Made by a program: the position numbers and the translations under genes
Assembly: GCA_008933995.1 (NCBI GenBank)
Contig: WARS01000054.1
Location: forward strand, 2,905,001 to 2,969,000
DNA length: 64,000 nucleotides
From: Datnioides undecimradiatus
Taxonomy: Eukaryota > Chordata > Actinopteri > Lobotiformes > Datnioididae
Reading direction: 5' to 3'
Part shown: positions 37,518 to 49,100 of the stretch, piece after piece
Layout of the letters: each line of letters opens with the position of its first letter
How positions within the stretch are numbered: the stretch's first letter is position 1
The notes under the pieces: generated by a model
Databases searched by the model: none
Seen by the model: only the letters and a program-made list of their open reading frames with translations
What the model was told of the DNA's origin: nothing

Positions 37518-37732
37518 ATGAAGACTCTCTGCTTCAGTCTGGGGCTGCTGCTGCTCGCCGCCTGCTGCTGCGACGCCATGCGTGAGTCATCTGTGTATGT
37601 GCCTCATTCATATGTTTGAAGGTCTCTTGCACACATGATTTCATCCATTCATCTTCTTTCACAGCCACAGCTTTGCAGTTCACAGCACCTGGACATTGCT
37701 GCTTCAACTACTTCACCAAAAAGAGTATATGA
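37518..37732 (+). pseudogene. Truncated CC-chemokine gene (signal peptide and CC motif only)
   Basis: Exon 1 (37518-37581) encodes a signal peptide, MKTLCFSLGLLLLAACCCDA, and ends at a donor CGTGAGT. Exon 2 starts at 37665 behind TTTCACAG and reads ALQFTAPGHCCFNYFTKK with the adjacent CC pair of CC chemokines. It then hits Ser-Ile-stop at 37730-37732. A normal CC chemokine exon 2 continues for about 20 more residues to the third cysteine and a third exon supplies the helix; neither is visible downstream. It is therefore a broken copy or one whose 3' part was lost. In mammals CCL17 and CCL22 lie next to CIAPIN1, so it may descend from that cluster. Orthology to a named CCL cannot be assigned. 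Confidence 0.75.
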
Positions 37733-37847
37733 ATCATAAAGCACTGATGTCTTAATTTAGATTACTAAAACATTAATGTTTGGGAAAGTGAAAATGGAGT
37801 GCTCCTAAGAATCATCTGCATATTCAAATTGCAGATGCAGGCGAGAT

Positions 37848-37923
37848 TATATAAACAGTGAAGGCAGCACAGACCTTCAGTTCATCATCATCCTCTCCAG
37901 ATATCATGGAGACTCTTTATGAT
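37848..37923 (+). pseudogene. Possible second chemokine promoter and start remnant
   Basis: A TATATAAA box at 37848-37854 is followed by a leader with a CATCATCATC run. Then comes ATGGAGACTCTTTATGATTAG at 37906, which stops after six codons. The first chemokine copy has the same order (TATA, CAT-rich leader, ATG-AAG-ACT-CT). It looks like the 5' end of a duplicated chemokine, but the similarity is short. Confidence 0.35.
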
Positions 37924-37989
37924 TAGTGAAATATTGCTTTGATACTTTCTCGTCAGGGATACATTCAATGAAAGCGTGTCTGAAAACAA

Positions 37990-40134
37990 ACACACATTGC
38001 ACGCATTGGAAGTTAAAGCATAACCTTGTCAACTTTAATATTAACCATATGGTTAGAGACAGAACACATAATAAAACAAAGAAGAGAAGCAGTGTACATA
38101 TAAAAAAAAGAAAATATTACAAAAATTCCACCTAAACTTTATGTCTATCATGACGTGGTGTTACTGGAAGGGTGAGTGGTTTACAAGCTGTTCAAAGAAA
38201 AGATCGGTCACTTGTTTTAACCTGTCGGACCACAGCTCCTCTCCGGACTGGAGAGAAAACACAGCATCACAGAGCGGTCCTGAGAAGCTGTACTCATTGG
38301 CATAGATGTATACGGTGTGTGTGTGTGTGTGTGTATTTGTGTGTATTAATGTCCTGAAACATGTTAATTGATTCTTAAGACAAGTTTACATAACAGGTTC
38401 TGTTGCGGTTCCTGGTAAATAATATTCTGAAAAACAAAACCACAAACTCAAGAAAGGCCACTGAGCAGCCTCAGTATGTACACATTATATGCATTTCCAT
38501 TATGAACAAATCCATACAGGTAATATTTTGCGTGCTGAGGGTTTGTCATGATGGCTGGGCAGTCTGAAAAGCTATACTAAAATAACAAATTCATCTAGGA
38601 TTCCTTTAAGAAAACTACCAGGGGTTTAAGGAGGCGTTCTTCGACCGGATATATAGTATTATCAATATCATCATCATTGTTATATGAAAATAAAACATGA
38701 CAACTCTTGGAAAGGTATGTTAAAGGTTCAGATGTGTTGCAGCTCACTGCTCTGGGACTCAGACCTGGTCTTCGCATATTCTGTTTGAAAAGCATTCGTG
38801 AATAATGTTTTTAAATGTGACACAAACCTATGGCTGAGCTCTCCAAACAGCTGTCCTTCTAGGAAAGAAGAGGGTTAAAGGAATATTTCAGCTTTTTGAT
38901 AAACTGTCCCTTTGGTGGTTACACACAGAGGGAAGACATCCCAAAAAGCTGAGCATCAGGGTTTAATTCTATGACAACACCCATCACTTACATCACAATA
39001 TAAAACATCTTTGTAATCACTGTAACCTGTAACGTTGTACACACCGATGAGGCTTTTGCATATTGTCATCTTCTCAAAAGGAAAAACACACTGCAGTGAC
39101 AAGATTCTGGCCGCTGTCACACACAAGATTCTGATCTCCCTTCCTCAGCCCGCCTGGTTCAGATCAGGCAGTATCTACGACCTCGAACGCAGCATCTAGT
39201 AAAACACACCTGCTCGAACACACACAGTACCCCTGCAACTGCACCGCACATCCTGCGTAAAGGTCCAGTCACACCAGCCGATCAGTAGACTGGCTGAGTT
39301 TTTTCTGGACAGGACAATAAGTTTGAGATTTAAAGAGTTCCTGTATTTGTACCACTGATGGAGCTTTGCTAAATAACTCAGCCATGATTTATAGATTAAT
39401 TATAATAACAGCAGAAGCATAATGCCAGCAAAAATAAAAAGGGACAAGCTGTTCGGCTGTGTACCAGAGGACTGAGTGATCAACTTGGCTGCGCTCTCTC
39501 TGGTGTGACCAGGCCTCTACTCCAGCCTCCTCAGCTGCCAGCTGATGCAGTTGCCTTCCCTCACATACACTCCCCCCTTCTCCTGCCGCACTCTCTCTGC
39601 GGTCTTCATGACTGAGCGTGTTAATGAGTATACACTTGTGTTAAGTTTTTGAGAACAGCAAAAGAAAGAGCATCAAGGAGAGGGATAGTACGTCTATCTG
39701 CAGATTAATGGAATATGTAGAGAACATACAACTACTACGTGTGTACAAATGGCTATGCATGGTCCCTGCCATGTGTTAACTCCGCACTGTAGCTCAGAGG
39801 AACCCGGGCTTCTCCTCTTTGTCAGGAAATATAGGAAAATAGAATTTCACAAAAACATGCATTCTCCATGAAAAGAAAGGGTCTCAGATACAGTGGAACC
39901 CTGCAGAGAGACCAGCATGTGGGCTGCATGGGCGTTCGCATGTGTGTGTATGTGTAAATGGTGTCCATGTCACACGTGGTGCATGTTAGGTGTGACACAG
40001 AGGAATGTTGTGGAATGTTCTGAGTGTGTTCTGTGTGCGTGTGAATGTGTGTGTGTGTTCTGAGCGCCACAGTAGGTGAACTTCAGAGGGGATGTGGAGT
40101 AATGAGTTAGAGTTTGATCAGGTGGCGTCTCTCC
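37990..40134 (-). other. Presumed 3' UTR of septin-7 and downstream sequence
   Basis: The septin-7 stop is at 40135-40137, and septin-7 mRNAs usually have long 3' UTRs. A minus-strand ATTAAA (TTTAAT on plus, near 38033) could be its poly(A) signal. A short TG repeat lies near 38314-38332. A sequence near 38876 (taaaggaatatttcagcttt) resembles a common percomorph repeat. No coding exon was found. Confidence 0.4.
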
Positions 40135-43100
40135 TCAAAAGATCTTTCCCTTCTTCTTGTTCTTTTCCATCGTCCTGCGTGAGACCACAAAGGTGAAAAC
40201 GTCAGTTCATCATCTTAAACATTAGACATCATTCATTCATTCTGTGCATGGTTCAGCTCCTCTAGCTCTTTAAACTTAAAGCTACAGTATAAACCATTGT
40301 CTCCCCCTACTGGTGGTTAGAGTAATTACAGAAACACTGTGGACATCCTCATGATGGCCTATTGTATGGCCTGTTGTGTAGCTACAGGTGTTCCCCCCCC
40401 TTCAGCTCAGGTGAACCAGTCTTTTCTGGTTGATGTACAAAGCATCAGTACCAGTGTTCCATCGGAGGAACATCACACCCACTTCAAATGTATGTACTGT
40501 GAAGACTGTGCTGTTCATGTGAGATTCATCTGGAGGCTGACTCAGCATTATGTGAATGAAAATTGGACCTATACTTGATTTTGTACCAAATGAGTCAAAG
40601 TTGTAAACCTTTAGAGGTCAGTGAAGGCAACAGATTATAACATTTTGTGTATTTTAAGTAGGAAAATGTCCTAAATGTCTTGTTTTTTAACAATCATGCT
40701 AACAACACTGTCTCAGGACATGCTGTCAAATGTATCAACCAGCAGAGATGCAGCAGACTTAAATCAGCTGTTCCACAGAGACAGGGGTACTGACTTGGAG
40801 GCGTCCAGTTTCTGCTGCTCCAGGATTCTCTGCTGAGCCTCCCAGTTGGCCTTCTCGTCCTCAAACACTCGTCTCTTCTCCTCCAGCTCTTTGTACTGCG
40901 CCTCCAAGTTCCTTTTCATCTGCTCGTGGCGTCGCTCCAGCTGAGGGCCGAAACATTAGACAGACTCAGTCTCAAACACAAAGATGGCAAAGAGGGAAGG
41001 GAGTTTCACAAGTCCTGATAAGTTCCATCCCTCCGTCGCAGGAAAAAACCCCATGTGAGCTCATTTTCAGTCACAAGTCTGTCTCCTCTCTGTCTCTGTC
41101 TGTCAAATCCAAAGCTTTTCTTTTCTGTGCGCTTCAGGTCACATCTCCTCTCCCCTCTCCCCTGCAGCTGCTCTTCAGATCTAAGATACTTACAGAAATA
41201 CTTTTTCAGAGGCAACTCAATCTTGACATTATTAAGATGAAGACTCGACGCTGTATAATTATGACAGCTGAATAAAAGGCACTGGATGTAGTAGCCTTAG
41301 TAGCCTCATGGGGTGTTTGCATTCACACCACTGGATTAAAAAACCTTCATACCAGCATGAGGGCTTGTGAAAAGCTACAGCAGGGAGCATGGGAATCACT
41401 TAAGGAACGTCTCATATCAGCCATGTTTAAAGAATATTGTGGACAGATGAACATAAAACATCAGATCTGAGTAATAAATGTGGACTGGCCATAAAGGCTG
41501 AGCAGTGTGAACGCTGCCTTACATACATCTGCTTTACAGCCCAGGTGCTGGCTCTGTCTGTATCGGATCTATAAAACACACCGTTCGTCTCGTCGTCTCA
41601 TACGCGCGGGAACACACACGCACCTCAGCCTCTGAGTCCTTCAGCTTCTGCTTCTTCTCCTTAACCTTCATTTCAAACACTTGCTCCATTTCTGCCTCCA
41701 TCTTCTTCATTTTCATCACATGCTCCCGGCGCTCCTCCTCCATCTGTGCCAGGGGACTCCTGCTCACCAGGGCAGACATGATTAATATTCAACAGGAGAG
41801 AAAGCCAATAAATAAAGGCTGTGAGACGACAAGCTGCCACTGTGCCTCTACCACATCTGAAGCAAAGCGTTCTCGGTCATTTAAATGAGTAGTTCAGAAA
41901 CCGGGGCGTACTTGGTGAGCTGTCCCTTGGTCTTGGAAGTGTCAACTCCGTTACAGGTGACGGCGGCGAGTTTCTTACTGCGGTAATTCTCATAGTGAAC
42001 ATTGTTGGTGACATCCTTTAGATCCTGCATGTGGGTCCTGTGAAAAGCAGAGAGACAAACAAAAAGAAATCAGGTCCAATAAAACAGAGGGAGGACGAGG
42101 AGGAAGGAGGAGGAACGGAAGAGGAGAGAAGATCCCAGAAGACAAAAACGGCTTATTTACGGAGAAGAAGCTAAAGGTACAATTACAACGAACATTTATA
42201 CAGAAAACTTTGATTATTGCTACATTAACAGACATTATTATGCATTGAACTGTTAAAGACGTTTAATGAAGGATCTCTGTCATCCTCTGTACTCTCTGTG
42301 CGCAGTCTGATGCATCAGAAACCGATCTGCACGCACAGTGTGAGGATAGGTCGTGTCTCACCTGATCAGCATGTTGCGCAGCACAGTGAAGTCGCAGTGT
42401 TCCCCGTTCTCCACTGAAACACACAGGGTGAGACAGGAAAACAGAGAGGGAGGAAAAGAGACACACACACACACACACACCAAAGTTACTATACACAAAG
42501 CTTCTCACAGTAAGATGCAACAATCAGTCAAAAGGTACTCTGGGTAAATAACTGTCATCTATCTCTGGCTGTACGTTCACAGTGACAGGCAGTCCCAGCA
42601 GAAACACGTGAGTAAGATCAACACAGCTGTAGTGTGTTATTTACATGATAGAACACATACAGAGTAGAAATATGTAACATGTTAAAAAAAAAAAGTAAAT
42701 TCTAATTCAAAAATAAAACCGTGGACATAAATCACACAGTCAGTTCATTCATTCATTAATCACACAGGGAGGGACACACTGAGATACAGGTGTTTCCAGT
42801 TGGAGTCAGTGTCTAAAGTCAGGGGAGGCACTGTAGGAGACTGGTGGTAGTAAAACAGAAAGGCAGAGGGACGCGAGGCCGTGATCACATAGGACGGTTT
42901 TAACATAACCATTCACAGCCGACTGAGATGCAGCATGTTGCACCAACAACTGTGATGTTTTTGTGTTTATGTCACACACAACGGTTGATACACTGGGCTC
43001 TTTTGGAGTTGTGTTTCTGAAAGTTCAATATTTACTTGCTCTAAACTCTGGTTTGGTCTCCACCAACTCCTAAGAAATGTCTCTGGCTCTTCATCTGGTA

Positions 43101-46100
43101 AACAGTCCTCTCTGTTCACCAGCTAGCCGTCAACTTTGTCTGCTGTGGGTGTTTAGATCTTTTTTGCTGAAAACATCTGCCTGCAGCTGTGGAGGATGCT
43201 AGTGATGAGCACTGAGCACTGACACTGTAGCCACAAAACCAGAACAATGAGTTGAAAGGAGCTAAAAGTGCAACTGAGCTGTTTCACATGCAAATGATGA
43301 GCTTTGAAGCTTTGGTGTGTGATTTGTCTCCACCTCCTCCACCTCCAGACTACAGCAATACCGTCAACTTGCTTATGATGCCACAGAAAGGCGAAAGCTG
43401 TTGAACAAGACTTTCTCACTGACAGTACCACTGATTGGCTACAGTCAGTAGGACCCGCACCTTTTGCATGCGCTACAGTTTGGAGCCCTGGTATTTCCAC
43501 TTGACGACACAACAGCAAGAACTATGTTGAGTGGAAGATCTGACCTCCTGCTGTGTTTACAGTGGGACAGCCGCTGCGCAAGAGGAAAAATCCTCCTATC
43601 TGATCACAGCCTTTCACCGTCGGACCCCACAGACACAGTTAGAACAAACAAGTCCTTGGTCAGACAACAGTAAACAGAGCTGCTCTCATTTCAACATGGT
43701 ACAGTTAGATGATTGGGAGCTTTCATCTCAGCGACAAAGACATGGTTACAAGGTCAGACGGGATTCTGGAAAAAGGACTGTGATAAACTGCTGCTGAGGA
43801 TGTATGTCTTGGATCTCCAGCCTCCTCTTCATCAAATACGCTGCTCCTGATTGGTTAGCCTCCAGCCCACTGGCAGTCAATCATCATCAGGGGAGCGAAT
43901 AAGGAGGACACCTTACCATTGATGAAACTTAAGCAGTCCCGCATCCCCTTGGCCTCCAAAGCCAGCCATTGACCTCCTGTCTCTTCTAGAGGAGGGAGCT
44001 CTGACGGAGGGGAGGGGTACGGTTTTTCAGTTACTGTCTGCGCCCAGCGGGGGCTAAATCTGGGTCTGGAGCAGCTGGGTTTATTGTGGCTCAGACTTGG
44101 CCTGGTTCGAGCCCAGAATCGGTATAAGTTTGGCCCAGATTCAGCCCAGATTTGGCCCGGATCAACACCATAACCTGCATGTGTCCAAGCTGACTGGCTA
44201 GAGAGTGCAGGGCTTGTAGAGGAAGTGTGGTGGTCGGAGGAAGAGTTATATGAGGATCTATGCATGAGCAGCCGGACGGGGGGAGGGGCAAATCTCGGGA
44301 GTAAGTGGAGGAGCTAAGTGGGGTCGAAGGTCACAGGGTGAAACGTTCTAACAGTATACAGAGTTGATCTGTTGATGGATGGCAGAAAATACCTGATGCA
44401 CAGTTAAGATCATAAGTCAAGTCTTTTTCCTTTTATTTGTCAATTATATAATAGAATTGATATCAAACTGTATTGGTGCATCAGGTGTTTTGAGCCCAAG
44501 TGCTTTATTTATTAGCAGTGTAGTATTGAGGCCATGACAATGAACTGCACTGGTTTAATGAATCAAAAGCATACAACGGCTTACCTAAAACATGCATTAA
44601 GTGTGTGCGTGTGTGTGTGTGTTGGATCATGGTTCTATGTTAAAAGCCTTACATTACAATTCAGAGTGAGCTAATGAGTGAGGGTTCATGACACCAAGCC
44701 ACATGTTACCTCCATGACTTCAACGAGCAGCTACATGCCCTTTGGGAAAACACTAACTCACCATTAACTGCTCATGAACCTATAAGCAATGCGTTAGGGT
44801 GGCAGATCCCAATTCTTTGGTCCAGTGACACAGCGAGGCCTGCACACCACTCTCACCCTGCACCGACTGCATTAGCTCAACTTTAAATCTAAAGACTGGA
44901 GTGATGCAGTGAAGCAGGGCGGTGATCACAAGGTACTGCTGCACGTGATGCCAGTGGAGCAAAGAAGGGAACCACAGTATTAGAGTGATATTTCGAATGC
45001 AGCTGTAGCTTCAGCACCAAACAGCCTCTAGTTCTCTCCATGACTATTCACAGCATCAGACCTGGGACAAAACCAGGGAGCGTGTCAAAGCTTTAGACCT
45101 GCTGAGAACAGCAGACAGATTAGATTCATTGGCGACCAGGTCCAGTATAAAAACCTCCTCAAATGCATTTTGCAGGATAATGCCTGTTGATTTCAATCTG
45201 GGTCATTCTTATCACTAATCAGAGTGTCACGGAAGGACAGTCAAAGTGATGCAAACAGGACCCAAGTTGTAATGAACCAGAAGTATCCTGTAAACACTGG
45301 ACTGAGGTTTTGAAATATTGCCCCATGTGTCATAAGAACAAAGACAACAAAGCATCGTTCATGTGTCAGAGCAGATCCCTACAGTGTTGTATTGACTACT
45401 TTGAAGAGGATGCGCAAGTTTAAACCAGGCGTGGATTTAGCTTGTTATAGAAGCAGTCTGAGAACATTTGGATTACACCGCGTGAACATTCTTAGTGCTG
45501 AGTTACGACTGTCAACATGTAAACGTGTGACAGAGTCAACTGCAGATCTAAAGCAGTGAAGTGAGTGAGATTTACATTCTCCTTACATTAACACTGCATG
45601 CTTGTCAGCCCTCTCTGGGGGACTGGTGTAATGCAATGGCAGCACTGTTTCAATATTTACTCCAACACACTGTATTCAGGATTTCTCTACCATCATTTCT
45701 TGTTGCTATATGATACTCCTTATTACTTATATCAGTATTTCTTTGATAAATGAATATTAGCCAGTAAATCATGCTCCTAATGACGCTAAGGCTCTAAGGA
45801 TACTGATGATGTGAACGTCACAGAGCACAGGAGATATCACTGCTGTTCAGAGTCACGCGTGGTGTACTCAAATACTGCATGTAGTACTATTACATTCAAG
45901 GGTAAACCGTGTGGCATCCGCTCCACAGATTATTAATGTGTAGAATATTAGACATGAAATCATAAAACATGGTTATTGGCTACTGAATTATTTTTTCCTA
46001 ACGTGGTCTTTGGATGATGTTCACTGTGGCAGCTCGCTCAGCTAAATGCTAAATAACGAGCAAGAGCTCCAGAGCAAACGTTCTACTGAGAACACATGAA

Positions 46101-49100
46101 GGATTTTGGTGTCTGTGTCCTTTTGCATTTCAAAATATGTAACAACACGTTTGTATTTTAATACATCCACGTTTCTTATTAGAGGGGTTTGGATAAGTAT
46201 TCAGCCCAAGTCTGATTAGAGCATTGGTTTGACCATCAGCCTAATGATGAGACAGCACAGCAACAGAAAAAGTGGAGGGAAAAGGAAGGATGGAGAGTTG
46301 GGGGGCACTCTGAGGGGGGAGGAGGAGGGGGAAAGGAGGGGGAGAAAATGAGGTTGAAATAAAGTGAAAGATGGTTTGGTTTACCAAAAATGCCCTCTGT
46401 CAGTCATGGAAAAGAATAGACAAAGAAAAAAGAAAAAAGAGAGAAAAGAAAGAATGAAAAAGTGAAAGACTGATCAACGGTCAACCACAGAGCAACAAAG
46501 GTATATCACTCTCTATAAAGATACATATACAGTATGGCACCTTTCACAGGACTTTAACACAAATGAGTCAGAGCAACAACAGTTCACGTGACTAGTGGTG
46601 AACGTGTCGCAGTCTTGGGTCGGTCAGCTGCTGTACTGGAAGAACACATCCCGGGACACACTGGCAATGTCTATCCCCCTTTTCCAGAATCCCTACCAGG
46701 GTTCAGAGCAACACTATCGAAAGGTCCGTGTGCACGTCAGGTTGTTTGTGTTGAGGGGAAGACGAGGGGGGGTGCACAGTAGCAGATAATAATGTAGCAA
46801 CTGCCAGATAACTTCATACTTGTCAAAATGTACCAGTGTGTTTAGAAACAGGTCACACTTGATTATTCATACAAGGTTTCCATGTCCACCCGTCCTGCTG
46901 ACCCTCCATTCACACGTACAGCCTGGAGAACTCAAAGAGCTGCCAGTCTGTGGGAAGAGATCCTCGTGCCACCCACTGAAATGCAAACTCTCAACAAAGG
47001 CGGCAGCTGGATGGTGTGGGGAAGTTTTAAACCAGTGTTGGCAGGGGGTGGGAAGCATTTTATACCTTTGACAGACACCGGCAGTACAGAGGCAGTAATG
47101 GGGGAGATGGAGGGTATTAAATGCAAGTTCACCAGCTGGAATCTAACTGGAGACCATGCGGCATGTGCTGGAACCACTCAGCCATTCCTGGATGACAGTC
47201 ACATAGAACGAATCATTGTTCTTCGTCGCCCATAAATCAAGATCTTTAGAGTGGAGATGAAATGAATAATGCTTCCTCCCTTTTAGGTCACACCCTCAGT
47301 CAAACACTATGGCCTGCCTCCTGTTTCGCTCTGAAAGACTGCACGATACGGAAGCTGCAGACTCTGAAATGCTGCTAATGAAGGGCAGATACAGAAGCAT
47401 CTCAACTGAACTTGTCTTGGGCAAAGGATACCAGTGTTTGAAGATAAGAGTGCAGAGCCAAGTGCAAAACTGTATCACTGAACTACAGTCTGACACGACT
47501 CTGCTAAGATCAATATCTATTTTAGGACTAATCCTCTGAAGCTCCAGCACGTGTAGGAATTTGTCGTGCAGTGTCGCAGTAAAGACCTCTTTCACTATTA
47601 ATATGTTGCATTCATTAATCAGCTCCTTTCGAGCGGACAATACATTTTGACAAGTCACTGCATTACCTGGTAGTTAATACATTCAGTGGATACGGGGTGG
47701 GGGGGTGGGGGGGCACTGTGGAAAACATGCACTATGTCCCACGCTCTCAGGAGTACCATGCTTCATTCATCATGTAGATAGAGAGATAATAAACACAACA
47801 TGCGTCTCTGCCTCTCGCATCCGTCATTGTCTGACCAAGGTGCCGTGACATACTGTGTGTCAAACGTCTCTTGAAACCTGACAAATAAACAGTTCCTTCG
47901 TCTCTGCGTCTTGTGACCTCTCAAAGTGCACGCGCGCCTTCTCTAGTTCGTTTTCTAGGCCCTTGCAGTTTGGCCGCAAAATTGAAGGCGTGTCCTTCCT
48001 TTCCGGCAGTGGACCTGAGTGAACCTACCTTCTGCCACGCCCCACGGGTACTGGCGACCTCTGACCTTCTTGCCGTTCACCTCGATCACCACGTTGCTGC
48101 CGACGACTGCCAGCGGCATCTTCTCCTGGAATGGAGAGACAGATGACTTTCTTTTATTGTGCTCAAGCTGCCGCCTGCAGCTCTTTCTGGGCGGAGTACT
48201 GACAACTGCTGTTTGAAGAACTGCTCTCCAAAGTTTGATTTGCACGTCCTGTAGTAACTGGCCAGAACTGATAACAGTTTCATTTGGGTTGATTTCATGA
48301 CTCTGTGGGTTGGGATAAGTATGTTTGTCATACGTGTGTTATTGAGTATTAGGACTGAAGATATCGATACAGATTTCAGAGTTAGTGAAGCCAGGATAGT
48401 CCATTTTTACAGTGGAATGAAAAACAGGGAGCACGCTACCACTCGTCAGTAAATTATCACATGGTTGTGTATCACGTCACTCAATAGAAAGTTATTGATG
48501 AGGAACGAAAGCTCCTGTAACACATGTTGCCATGTGCAGTGCCACGCCAGTTATTGGGACAGAGTTACATGAACAACAATATCGATGGAGGTTCTTCAAT
48601 GAACGTGTCTCAAAAGCTGGTATAGAGTTATGCAATTAGGCTGCCAGGCATGGGGGGGAGGGACAGAGGAAGCTGCAGGGGCTGGACACTGACCAAAGGA
48701 CAGGCTGACCTTTGACCTCCTGCAACTCTATTTATCTTCCTTATCTGCACAACCCAAAGGTGTTCCTGTGAGATCAATCAGAGGTCTTCAAATCAACATG
48801 ACTGCGGTCCGTTACCTTGATCTTGCGGATGAGCTTGTTGTCCTCGTCATCCTCCGTGTCGGGGAATTCATAAATTTTAATTTTGTGCTCCTGTATCTCT
48901 TTCATTATCTGACAGAGGGAGAGAGCAATCAGAATGAAGGAAGCAAGTTCACACTGTGGATCTTCAGACACATGTGGCTCTTCAGACACATGTGGCTCAC
49001 AAAAGGTCTGAATCTCTTTTAGATAAACCATCATTTTACAGTTAAAATGAACTAAATTATTACATCATTCTCAGAGTTAGGTTGACACCACTTCACACAT

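Larger units (their letters stand above)
42414..48028 (-). other. 5.6 kb intron of septin-7
   Basis: Holds a CA repeat (42460-42481), a GGCCCAGAT-type degenerate repeat (44050-44175), a purine tract (46265-46460) and a G-rich run (47694-47713). Short open frames around 46.6-47.2 kb do not form a recognisable gene. Confidence 0.6.

Noticed and set aside
43855-44291. 136-codon minus-strand frame with Pro/Ser-rich sequence
   Set aside because: It overlaps the degenerate GGCCCAGAT repeat and has no protein similarity.
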